Shown piece by piece: positions 36,474 to 44,763 of a stretch of DNA of 64,000 bases; position 1 is the stretch's first letter, and every line of letters begins with the position of its first letter. The DNA is from Labilibacter marinus. Its GTDB lineage: Bacteria > Bacteroidota > Bacteroidia > Bacteroidales > Marinilabiliaceae. The notes beneath the pieces were generated by a model that worked only from the letters and a program-made list of their open reading frames with translations, was not told the DNA's origin and made no database searches. Location of the stretch: NCBI RefSeq assembly GCF_001659685.2, contig NZ_LXYE02000046.1, positions 1 through 64,000 of the forward strand. The letters run 5' to 3'. The position numbers were made by a program, and so were the translations under genes.

Positions 36474-37628
36474 TTACTTTAAACTCTTATTGTCCTTGTT
36501 CTTAGTGCTTTTCACTAAGCCTATCTGTGTAGCAACGTCCTTCGTTAGTTTAGAAAATGGTCGCTTTTTGTAATCGGCTTCTTCAGCATAGCTCCCAAGT
36601 GCCAATTTATAAGCTTCATCCTCTTCAATGCCCAACTGTGTTTTTAGCATATTTATATATGAACTTCCTAACAGAGCCTTTTTTCTATAGATTTCAGATA
36701 TTAAATCACCATGCTCCTTATAAATTGTATCAATTTTAAATGTTTCATGATTATTTACCACCGTTATTTCTTTTTCATTACCATCAATGCGACGTAAAGC
36801 AACTTCGTAATCGTTGTTTAGGCCTAAGCATGCATCAATATTATTGGGAGAAGTTTCAAAAATATACTCTTCACCATATCCTTTTTCGTAAGGATGAAGG
36901 TTTTTGCCATATGTAAATTCTTCCTCTCTTTTTAAACGTGAATTACAGGTTTCACAGCTTGGAATTAGATTATAAAAAGACAAGCGTAGAATGGGGTGTT
37001 CTTTTTTGCAGAAGAAATGATCTAATTGGGGGTTTGTTAGCTTACCTGTTCCTTTTTTATTTTGAACATCTTGTACAGTGTTTATCCAATTTCTGTTGCA
37101 ATAAGGGCATACTGAAATGCCTAACATCTCTGTTAAAGTGTAATTATTCCAATCATCTAAATCACCATTTACGAAAGCATCATAATTAAAGACTTTCTTT
37201 AGGCAGTCTTGTTTCATTTTGTAATGCTCTGTTTCCTCTTTTCCCTTTTCGTTGGCATATATGATATTGGAGATTTCTTTCGGAGTACCAGTAATTATAA
37301 GCTTTAAATTCTCTTTTATGTACTGAAAGAATGAAAGATTTTCACTACAATTAGAAATCTTCATTTTATAATCACCGCCCAAAATTTCTGTTATTCTCTT
37401 AGCATTTAGTTCTTCCTCTTTAAAAAAAGGCTTTACTATGGAATTTGCTGCACTGCCATGTATTCCAAAAGTATCTAAAATAGATTTTTGGATTGATGTA
37501 TATTCTATTTCTGCTAAAGCATTGAAAAAGGCAATACAAAAATCAACACGTGGCTCAATATATCGTTTACATGCCTCGTAGTGCTTGCCAACAATTTTAT
37601 CAATATTAGGATGTTCAATTTTTATCAT
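36474..37628 (-). CDS. HNH endonuclease, PtuB-like partner of the ATPase
   Basis: A 384-residue protein with a zinc-stapled HNH nuclease core: C174-P-Y-C177, then D203-H204 (QLDHFF), N220 (FYNLIPSCETCN) and C225-x2-C228-N229. Helical sequence flanks the core. It overlaps the upstream ATPase gene by 14 bases, so the two are translationally coupled. An ABC-like ATPase plus HNH nuclease is the composition of the Septu anti-phage system (PtuA plus PtuB). The pair is the main evidence; this protein is longer than the PtuB proteins I know, so it may be a divergent subtype. Confidence 0.75.
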   Translation of the reverse strand: MIKIEHPNIDKIVGKHYEACKRYIEPRVDFCIAFFNALAEIEYTSIQKSILDTFGIHGSAANSIVKPFFKEEELNAKRITEILGGDYKMKISNCSENLSFFQYIKENLKLIITGTPKEISNIIYANEKGKEETEHYKMKQDCLKKVFNYDAFVNGDLDDWNNYTLTEMLGISVCPYCNRNWINTVQDVQNKKGTGKLTNPQLDHFFCKKEHPILRLSFYNLIPSCETCNSRLKREEEFTYGKNLHPYEKGYGEEYIFETSPNNIDACLGLNNDYEVALRRIDGNEKEITVVNNHETFKIDTIYKEHGDLISEIYRKKALLGSSYINMLKTQLGIEEDEAYKLALGSYAEEADYKKRPFSKLTKDVATQIGLVKSTKNKDNKSLK

Positions 37629-39498
37629 TCCCGCTGTTTTTAAGTCTATTCCGCTCCTTTTCTAAGCGACTTATTTGGTCATCATAAAAAGATATTTTAT
37701 CCTGATCCAGATCTGATTTATTTGAGATGTGCTTGTTATACAACTCAATTAAGTAACGTTTTATATTAGTATCACCCACTTGGCTTATTACATTCCAAGC
37801 TTTATCTTCATTCCAAACTTCTTGATTTCCTTTACCGTTTAAAAACAGAAGTAGGGAATCTAGTTGTGTTTTAGCAAACGCTCCGATAGTTCCTTTCTCC
37901 ATAAAAAAAGAACTAGCTAATAAGTCATGAATATTTGCCCCAAAGGTTTCTATATCTCTATTGTCAATTTCTATCGTCCAATTGTCTTCCGATTTCTTCA
38001 TGTAGATAATATTATCTTTCATCAAGTCTGATAATATATAAGGAGAATGAGTTGTTAAAAACAACTGAATTTTATTCTTAGGATAAAATATAGGTAAATA
38101 TTTGTTAAAATCATGTATGATGTTTCTTTGCCGTTCTGGATGTAAATAGAGTTCGCATTCATCTATAAATAGCCAGATCGTCTTATCCTCATTATCCTTT
38201 ACAGTATTTAATCTAGAAAAAAGATTTAGTAAAGCCTCTTCCCCTGCACTTAGTCGCTGAAATCCAAAGTTGTAAATGAACTCACCTGTAGGAGGGAATA
38301 ATTCAAACAGTGCACTTAAACTTTGCCAGACCTCCTCTGTAAACTTAATTACAAATGTTGTTGATGTACCTCCCATCGTAATTTCAAACTTTTTTACAAA
38401 GTCTGCGATATTCTCAAGTATCTCGAAAAGCTTTTGTTTTATGGAGCCATTAGGTGCTGATTTTGTAGAAATATACTTGTTAACATCATCTTGCACTCTT
38501 GCATCGTTTTCCCTAGAAATATATCTAATGATAAAATTTTTTAATTCGTTACTCTCTCCATCGTTACTCGTATGGCTTAATTGAAGTAATTCTAAAAGTA
38601 AAATCACTGCCAACTTATTCTTAAAGTATAGTTTTTGATATGTAGTTGCCCTAGCTAGATCTTCATCATCATAGGATTTAAGAATCAGATTTTTGTCGAT
38701 CTTATATGCTGTAAATATATCTTCATACCTATCTAAAGTTTTAGGATTAAAGCTTATTGATATTTTCCGTGGTAGAAAATCCAATTGCTGCATATTGTTA
38801 TATTTCGAAATAAATTGGAGTTTTCTTTTTGTATTTTCTCTATGGTAAATAATCGTAGGTAAAAAACTAAAGGAAGCTTCTTTTTTGATACTTTCTTTTA
38901 TAGTTTTTAAGTTTGGTGAAGGTGAAGTTTCACTAAATTCGAATACATCGTTAATGGCATTTTTGACAATTTTATTTGCATCTTCTATTGCCTCAAGAAG
39001 ATAGTGGTCACTGGTTAAGTCGATTACCTTATTAAATGATTTATCCATTTTATTTAACTGAATGGAAGGATCGTAAAAAATAGGCTTTACTACTCTCAAA
39101 AAATCATCATGAGATAATATTTCTATTCGTGAATGAATGCTATCTATATAAAGTTTTAAATTTCTTCCAAATTTATGAAAAGCAAAGAATTTACCATCAC
39201 CACTTTTAAGTAGAAAAATAAAATTTGATATCTCTTTGTTGTTAGCTTCAAATATATTCTTCATTTGATTAATTAATGAAGATTTGCCTGTACCGTTCTT
39301 CCCAACTAAGGCTGTGCAATTCAATATAGAATTATCAAATATATTATAGGTTTCTTTTTGAGAAGTTATATGAAGTTCATTTTTATTTATATCAATTTTG
39401 TAAGTGTAACTCTTGTTAAAAGCAAAATCCCAATGACCCATCTTACCTATAAAGTCATTTGTGCCGAAGTATAATAATTCCATGTATGTTTGTTTCAA
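37615..39498 (-). CDS. ABC/SMC-like ATPase, PtuA-like defence ATPase
   Basis: A 627-residue ATPase. Walker A is G66-KNGTGKS73. A helical insertion covers about 80-410. The ABC signature is LSAGEEALL (416-424), Walker B is IWLFIDECELYLHPE (441-455, D446 and E447), and the H-loop is TTHSP (H484). This arrangement fits the RecF/AAA_15/AAA_21-like ATPases of defence islands. There is no TOPRIM domain at the C-terminus, which excludes OLD- and GajA-type nucleases. First gene of a two-gene operon with the HNH protein. Together they resemble Septu, where the ATPase senses infection and the HNH partner cleaves nucleic acid. Confidence 0.78.
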   Translation of the reverse strand: MKQTYMELLYFGTNDFIGKMGHWDFAFNKSYTYKIDINKNELHITSQKETYNIFDNSILNCTALVGKNGTGKSSLINQMKNIFEANNKEISNFIFLLKSGDGKFFAFHKFGRNLKLYIDSIHSRIEILSHDDFLRVVKPIFYDPSIQLNKMDKSFNKVIDLTSDHYLLEAIEDANKIVKNAINDVFEFSETSPSPNLKTIKESIKKEASFSFLPTIIYHRENTKRKLQFISKYNNMQQLDFLPRKISISFNPKTLDRYEDIFTAYKIDKNLILKSYDDEDLARATTYQKLYFKNKLAVILLLELLQLSHTSNDGESNELKNFIIRYISRENDARVQDDVNKYISTKSAPNGSIKQKLFEILENIADFVKKFEITMGGTSTTFVIKFTEEVWQSLSALFELFPPTGEFIYNFGFQRLSAGEEALLNLFSRLNTVKDNEDKTIWLFIDECELYLHPERQRNIIHDFNKYLPIFYPKNKIQLFLTTHSPYILSDLMKDNIIYMKKSEDNWTIEIDNRDIETFGANIHDLLASSFFMEKGTIGAFAKTQLDSLLLFLNGKGNQEVWNEDKAWNVISQVGDTNIKRYLIELYNKHISNKSDLDQDKISFYDDQISRLEKERNRLKNSGNDKN

Positions 39499-39878
39499 AT
39501 AGTAGGTGAATATAAAAACCTTATCTATATTTTATGACGAAGTTAGCATTAAACTTTTTATGCAAATGATGTTACTTTAGATATGATTCTTTGAATTGAA
39601 TACACAATATTTTTTCGTGTTAATAAATACTTCATTGATTTATTAAATGGTGATTATGTGAGATTCATTAATTAGAAGGAATTGGTTATAAATAGGAAGC
39701 ATAATTGGATAAAACGATATCTATTTATAATCAAAAATGAAGAAAGTCTTCTAGAAAGAAAGTGTGACATTTCTCATGGTTTTACTCTTTTTTAGGAATC
39801 TCTATTGTATGCAAATGTAGTTAAATGTGAAAAAATGTTTAAATATTTCATCTTTGGTACTTAAAATGACTGATTTCG
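39499..39878. other. A+T-rich intergenic stretch between Septu-like module and XRE gene
   Basis: About 400 bases lie between the divergent starts. This stretch must hold the ATPase promoter (minus); the XRE promoter is at its right edge. I looked for a reverse transcriptase or a structured retron-like RNA and found neither. Confidence 0.4.
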
Positions 39879-39886
39879 TATCTTTG
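39853..39886 (+). promoter_or_regulatory. Promoter of the XRE-cupin gene
   Basis: TTTG at 39853-39856, a 22-base spacer and TATCTTTG at 39879-39886. The start codon is at 39912, leaving a leader of about 20 bases. Confidence 0.6.
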
Positions 39887-39911
39887 TGGTCGTAAAATAG
39901 ATAGATAAAAA

Positions 39912-40463
39912 ATGAAGCGCTTAGGAGAAAGAATTAAACGTAAGAGAGAGGAAATGCATCTGCAACTCAATGAGTTGGCAAAAAAGGTGGGGATTAGCTC
40001 TAGTGCGCTTTCGCAAATTGAAAAGGCTAAAGCATTACCTTCTATTACCAACTTAAAGTTGATATCTGTACATTTGCATACTACTGTAGGTGAGTTGATT
40101 GGAGAGAATGATGTGTTGGCAAATAACCCGCTTGTTAGGTTTGATGACATCAGCTTTGTAGAAGAGAATCAATCGGGTTGTTCTTCTTACCTATTATCTA
40201 ACCATGGTCCTAATAAACATATGGACACCTTATTGCTTAAGCTTAAGGCTAATGCTAACTCTGAGGGGGTTGTGCATAAGCATCCCGGGCAAACTTTTTT
40301 GTTTGTTTTGCAAGGAGAAGTAGTGGTAAGCTTAGATGATACGACCTATGCTTTAAAAAAGAATGACAGTTTCTACTTAAATTCCAATGTCTCACATACT
40401 ATATTAAACCCAACATCCACAGAGTCAGATGTTTTGTTGGTGTCTACTCCATCGGTAGGTTAG
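39912..40463 (+). CDS. XRE-family regulator with C-terminal cupin
   Basis: A 183-residue transcription factor. The N-terminal helix-turn-helix (about 5-60) has the XRE layout LNELAKKVGISSSALSQIEKA. The C-terminal cupin domain (about 105-180) shows HKHPGQTFLFVLQGEVVV, with metal- or ligand-binding histidines, and ends at HTILNP. Such regulators usually respond to a small polar molecule. It precedes, on the same strand, the DUF4914-like gene, which has its own promoter and may be its target. Confidence 0.9.
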   Translation: MKRLGERIKRKREEMHLQLNELAKKVGISSSALSQIEKAKALPSITNLKLISVHLHTTVGELIGENDVLANNPLVRFDDISFVEENQSGCSSYLLSNHGPNKHMDTLLLKLKANANSEGVVHKHPGQTFLFVLQGEVVVSLDDTTYALKKNDSFYLNSNVSHTILNPTSTESDVLLVSTPSVG

Positions 40464-40532
40464 TGCCCAAAGCTGCACTTGTTAAATCATACTTCATATC
40501 TAAATTTTAACTTAATTTAAATAAAGTACTAC

Positions 40533-40563
40533 TTCATTAATTTAATGTGGATTAATATATTTG
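40533..40563 (+). promoter_or_regulatory. Promoter of the DUF4914-like gene
   Basis: TATATTTG at 40556-40563 with a TTCA-type -33 element at 40533-40536 (19-base spacer). The leader to the ATG at 40625 is about 55 bases. Confidence 0.45.
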
Positions 40564-40624
40564 CCACCGTATTTTTCTCCTACACCTGACATACCCAGAT
40601 AAAAAACAATATAACAATTATACA

Positions 40625-42553
40625 ATGAAAGATTTAATTGAGGTATTAAATGGTAAAGGTATAGCCTTGCCAGAAAACATTTCTACATTATTAAAGGAAG
40701 CCAAAAGTGTTTCTTTTTTTAATACAACAGAAGAGTTAGCTGATGCAGCTACAAATGGTAAGGAAAATCTAGAATTCGAAGTTAAATACGATGTTCCAGG
40801 TAAAGGTGAGTATACCGAGGCTGTTGTTCATCGTGTAAAAAATGGTATTTCAGCTAACTATACAGAGGCCTATATGCGTCGTAGAGACCCAGGTACTATG
40901 GTTATTGCTGATGATAAGCCAACGGATAAAGTTACTTATAACGAAAAGTTTGGTGAAGACTTTTCTAAACTTCAAGGTGAAACTTTCGAGTGGTTAAAGT
41001 CTCAGGACTTAGCAGTATTCTTTTACTTTGCTGGTCGTGCAGGAATTGGTTCTTTAGGTATGGCTATTGCTCCGGCAAACGCAGGTTTCTTTGCATTAGG
41101 ATTATCGATGCTACAAGAAATGAAGTCGCTAGAAGATCTTGAAGCAGGAATGGAGATTAAATCTACTATTTTTGTTGCTCCAGTATTCCGTCATACGCAT
41201 TTCGACGGTAAGCAAGTGGTAGTGCATAATCGTACAGAGAACGTTCACGAATTATATTCATACAATTTATACCCAGGACCATCTGCTAAAAAAGGTGTGT
41301 ACGGTGTATTATTAACACAAGGTGAAAAAGAAGGTTGGATAACAGCTCACTGTTCGGCAGTAGAAGCTATCTCTCCATATGATAATATTACTACTTTCAT
41401 GCACGAAGGTGCTTCTGGTGGAGGTAAGAGTGAGATGCACCAGCACATTTTGCGTGAGCCAGAGGGTGGTGTATTGTTAGGTAAAAATACGGTTACAGGA
41501 AAGTCTGAGCATATTAACTTACCTAAGTCATGTGCTTTCCGTCCGGTAGCTGATGATATGGCTTTCTGTCACCCATCGGTACAAGAGAAAGATGGTAAGT
41601 TACGTATTGTAGATGCTGAGAACTCGTGGTTTGTTCGTGTAGATTCAGTTACCCAATATGGTGATGATCCAACATTAGAGAAAACATGTATCACTCCAAA
41701 AGAGCCATTGTTGTTCTTAAATATCGATACTAACCCAGATTCAACAGCTTTAATATGGGATCATATTGAAGATGAGCCTGGAAAAACTTGTCCTAATCCA
41801 CGTGTGGTTATCCCTCGTAAAATCATGCCTAATGTTATCGACCGCCCAGTAGCCGTTGATATTCGTAGTTTTGGTTTACGTGCACCGCAGTGTACTGCAG
41901 GTGAGCCTTCGTACGGTATTGCAGGTATGTTTCATATCTTGCCACCGGCTTTAGCTTGGTTATGGCGTTTAGTTGCTCCTCGTGGACACAAAAACCCAAG
42001 TATTGTGAGTGATGGTTCTATGCAGAGTGAAGGTGTTGGTTCATACTGGCCATTTGCTACAGGTAAAAAAGTGGATCATGCTAACATGTTACTAAAGCAA
42101 ATCATCGATACACCTCGTACTACATTTACTTTAGTTCCTAATCAAAATATTGGTGTTTGGAAAGTAGGTTTTAAGCCTCAGTTATTAATGCGTGAGTATA
42201 TGACTCGTCGTGGTGCGGCTAAATTACGCGAAGATCAATATCAGGATTCAAGATGTCCGTTATTAGGATATGAGTTAAACTACTTAACTATCGAAGGTTC
42301 TAGGATTCCTGAAGATCTATTAAAAGTGTACAAGCAACCAGAAGTTGGTGGTGATGGTTATGATGCAGGTGCTGCAGAATTAACTGAATTCTTCAAAAAA
42401 GAGTTGAAGCAATACTTACAGCCTGAATTATCAGAAACAGGGCGTAAGATTATTGAAGCTTGTTTAAATGATGCGACTATCGAAGAGTACAATAAAATTG
42501 TACCAATGAGTTTCGAGTACGACTATTCATTTAAAACAATTGACAATTTGTAA
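40625..42553 (+). CDS. DUF4914-like conserved protein
   Basis: A 642-residue soluble protein that I recall as a member of DUF4914, a family without known activity. No signal peptide. Recognisable stretches include FAGRAGIGSLGMAIAPANAGFFALG near 137-165 and HEGASGGGKSEMHQH near 258-272. The glycine-rich GASGGGKSE resembles a P-loop and is PEPCK-like in spacing. FHILPPALAWLWRLVAPRGHKNPSI lies near 435-460. A phosphotransfer or nucleotide-binding role is only a guess. It is strongly codon-biased like a well-expressed gene, follows an XRE-cupin regulator and has its own promoter and terminator. The family name is from memory. Confidence 0.7.
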   Translation: MKDLIEVLNGKGIALPENISTLLKEAKSVSFFNTTEELADAATNGKENLEFEVKYDVPGKGEYTEAVVHRVKNGISANYTEAYMRRRDPGTMVIADDKPTDKVTYNEKFGEDFSKLQGETFEWLKSQDLAVFFYFAGRAGIGSLGMAIAPANAGFFALGLSMLQEMKSLEDLEAGMEIKSTIFVAPVFRHTHFDGKQVVVHNRTENVHELYSYNLYPGPSAKKGVYGVLLTQGEKEGWITAHCSAVEAISPYDNITTFMHEGASGGGKSEMHQHILREPEGGVLLGKNTVTGKSEHINLPKSCAFRPVADDMAFCHPSVQEKDGKLRIVDAENSWFVRVDSVTQYGDDPTLEKTCITPKEPLLFLNIDTNPDSTALIWDHIEDEPGKTCPNPRVVIPRKIMPNVIDRPVAVDIRSFGLRAPQCTAGEPSYGIAGMFHILPPALAWLWRLVAPRGHKNPSIVSDGSMQSEGVGSYWPFATGKKVDHANMLLKQIIDTPRTTFTLVPNQNIGVWKVGFKPQLLMREYMTRRGAAKLREDQYQDSRCPLLGYELNYLTIEGSRIPEDLLKVYKQPEVGGDGYDAGAAELTEFFKKELKQYLQPELSETGRKIIEACLNDATIEEYNKIVPMSFEYDYSFKTIDNL

Positions 42554-42607
42554 GTCATTGATGGGGGTTAGTGGTTTCGGCCATTGATACCATCCATTCA
42601 ATATATT

Positions 42608-42669
42608 CCTCCAGTACATAGGTAGTTTTCCTAAATTATCATTTGAGCCTATTGTACTGGAGGTTTTTT
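42608..42669 (+). terminator. Rho-independent terminator after the DUF4914-like gene
   Basis: Long stem built from CCTCCAGTACA-TAGG and CCTA-TTGTACTGGAGG, followed by six T. Confidence 0.92.
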
Positions 42670-42849
42670 ATACCCTATAGTTTCATACTTCAACTCCGCA
42701 GGTATTAGTTGATTTTAATTGTAGTAGTTAAGCTTTTTCTTAATCCGCTCGGATTTTTACTCTACCAATTTTGGACTTTATTTCATCAGAATCTTGCGAA
42801 ATTATTTTTAAACTTAGTTTCAACGATTTTATACCTTTTATGGATGATA
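42670..42849. other. Intergenic stretch before the beta-helix lipoprotein gene
   Basis: The rest of the 348-base gap between the DUF4914-like and lipoprotein genes. A 60-codon frame at 42709-42891 is hydrophobic and overlaps the promoter; I do not call it. Nothing else is seen. Confidence 0.35.
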
Positions 42850-42883
42850 TTGACATCCTGTGCATCCAATAATTTTAATATTG
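42850..42883 (+). promoter_or_regulatory. Promoter of the beta-helix lipoprotein gene
   Basis: TTGACA at 42850-42855, a 20-base spacer and TAATATTG at 42876-42883. The ATG at 42902 is 18 bases downstream. Confidence 0.5.
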
Positions 42884-42901
42884 CGAGCTAATAATTAAGG
42901 T

Positions 42902-44581
42902 ATGAAACAAACAACAAACTTAAATCTGGTAGCTGTCGTGATGCTTTTGTGTTTCGCAGCTTGTTCTACTTCAAAAGATAAAACTGCAAAGGTTTGGCAA
43001 AACTATGTGGCAGATAAAGAGAACGGTAAAAAAAGCCTATTGATAGATTATTCCCATGCGGGATATGCCTATGGCGAAAAAGAAATTCCAGCAGTATCTT
43101 CATTAAACTATCCTTATTTTGATGTAACAAAGTTCGGCGCTATTGCCAATGATACTATTGCTGATGATGAGGCTATTCAAGCGGCTATTAACGAGGCAGC
43201 AAAGGCTAAGTGTGGAATCGTGTATTTCCCAAAAGGAAGGTATATCGTTAACAAGGGTAAGAATACTTCTGGTTTTGAAATCAATCATTCTAATATTATA
43301 ATTAAGGGTGAAGGCGCAGGTGCTGGTGGTACGGAAATATTTATGCAAGATTACATGCATCATGACAAATCGTTGTTTAGATGGACTAGTCCGCATATGT
43401 TTACTTTCCGCCCTGAGGGCTTGGATTATGATGCCTTTTGTGCCACCAATACACCAGCTCGTCCTTATAAAATAAAAACAGATGTGGTAAAGCTAGCTCC
43501 TGCGGGTAGCTACGAAATTGAGGTAGCTGATGCTCATTTGTTAAAAGGTATATCTTATCTAATTTTAGTGATGCCATATAATAAGGCGTCAATGACGGAT
43601 TTTATGGGCGATGTAGAAATGCGACCGCAATGGGAACGTATAAATGAAAAAGGCATTACGGCCAATGAGGTAGTTCAGGTAAAAGCTATTGATGGGAATA
43701 AGATTGTTTTAGAGCGACCTCTACTCACGGATGTTAAACCTGAATATGGATGGTTTGTCTCTCCTCATACAGTAATTACTGAGTGCGGCTTTGAAGATAT
43801 TCACTTGATTGGTAATTTTCAGGAAAAGTTTGTGCATCATAAAAACAAAATACATGATGGTGGTTGGAAAGGTGTAAATATGGCGCATGTAACCAATGGT
43901 TGGGTTCGTAGATGTGTTTTTACAGATGTGAATAGTGCGGTAAGAATGATGGGGTGTTTGTCGAGCTCGGTATTAATGAATGTGCTGGATGGACAACAAG
44001 GGCATGGTTCGGTAGAAATGACCTTTGGAACGCGCAATTTTACAGGTTTATGGTTAGATAGAACGGATGTAGGGCAGTGGCATGGTATTGATGCTTCTCA
44101 TATGGCGGCAGGGAGTGTGGCCTGGAGAATCTCCGCCCCACAAGGAAGAGGTTTTGATTTACATTCGGGATATACCAGAGCTACTTTATATGATTGTTAT
44201 GAGGCCTACGATATGAGTGGTAATGGCGGAAGTTATAAGGTAGAGCCACACCATATGAAAGATTTTACTCTATGGAATTTCAAACAGACAGGTCCTGCCG
44301 TACAGCAATATGATTATTGGTCTATGCAGCCGCGAAAAGATAACCCTAAAAGTCCTTATTGGGGTATGGCAGTAGCTCGTCCAATAGTAGTAGGTTTTCA
44401 TGGGGCAAGCACCACTTTTAAAGAAGAAAGTATTGCGTATTTAGAAAGTGTAGGCCAAAAAGTTTACCCTGAATCATTATACGAAGCCCAGCTTACACAC
44501 CGATTAGGAAAACGACCTGCTTGGTTAGATGTAGCTATGCAAGAGTGGGAAACTTGGAAAGTGAGTGTTGTAAAGGATTAA
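42902..44581 (+). CDS. Beta-helix lipoprotein, pectate-lyase-3-like with DUF4955-like C-terminus
   Basis: A 559-residue surface or periplasmic lipoprotein: the lipobox ends at C21 (LLCFAACSTS). A pectate-lyase superfamily 3 opening, FDVTKFGAIANDTIADDEAIQAAI, is near 75-100, then YFPKGRYIVN. Right-handed beta-helix sequence continues to about 420. The C-terminal region may be DUF4955, from memory. The likely role is binding or cleavage of a polysaccharide, but no SusC/SusD pair or other carbohydrate enzymes flank it, so the substrate is unknown. Confidence 0.8.
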   Translation: MKQTTNLNLVAVVMLLCFAACSTSKDKTAKVWQNYVADKENGKKSLLIDYSHAGYAYGEKEIPAVSSLNYPYFDVTKFGAIANDTIADDEAIQAAINEAAKAKCGIVYFPKGRYIVNKGKNTSGFEINHSNIIIKGEGAGAGGTEIFMQDYMHHDKSLFRWTSPHMFTFRPEGLDYDAFCATNTPARPYKIKTDVVKLAPAGSYEIEVADAHLLKGISYLILVMPYNKASMTDFMGDVEMRPQWERINEKGITANEVVQVKAIDGNKIVLERPLLTDVKPEYGWFVSPHTVITECGFEDIHLIGNFQEKFVHHKNKIHDGGWKGVNMAHVTNGWVRRCVFTDVNSAVRMMGCLSSSVLMNVLDGQQGHGSVEMTFGTRNFTGLWLDRTDVGQWHGIDASHMAAGSVAWRISAPQGRGFDLHSGYTRATLYDCYEAYDMSGNGGSYKVEPHHMKDFTLWNFKQTGPAVQQYDYWSMQPRKDNPKSPYWGMAVARPIVVGFHGASTTFKEESIAYLESVGQKVYPESLYEAQLTHRLGKRPAWLDVAMQEWETWKVSVVKD

Positions 44582-44763
44582 GTGATCCATTTAGGAGTCT
44601 GTTAATACGAATAAAAATTGTAGTTTTAAGCTTGTATGCAAAAACAATATGCAAGTGTTGGTTTTGCTAATCATCAATAGTTGTAAGTTGACTTAAATTC
44701 AGAAAAGGACCGAGGTTCTTTGGTGTTTAAGGTAAGATGTTCAATTTTTGGTGTAGTTATTAA

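Noticed and set aside
37615-39498. Gabija, PARIS or OLD-type assignment for the ATPase
   Set aside because: The ATPase has no C-terminal TOPRIM domain, and neither a UvrD-like helicase nor a DUF4435 partner is adjacent.
39499-39911. Retron-type RNA or reverse transcriptase beside the ATPase-HNH pair (as in Septu-carrying retrons)
   Set aside because: No reverse transcriptase gene is present and the gap shows no long paired RNA structure.
42709-42891. 60-codon hydrophobic frame before the beta-helix lipoprotein gene
   Set aside because: It runs over the TTGACA/TAATATTG promoter of the next gene, has no plausible start context and reads as A+T-driven hydrophobic sequence.
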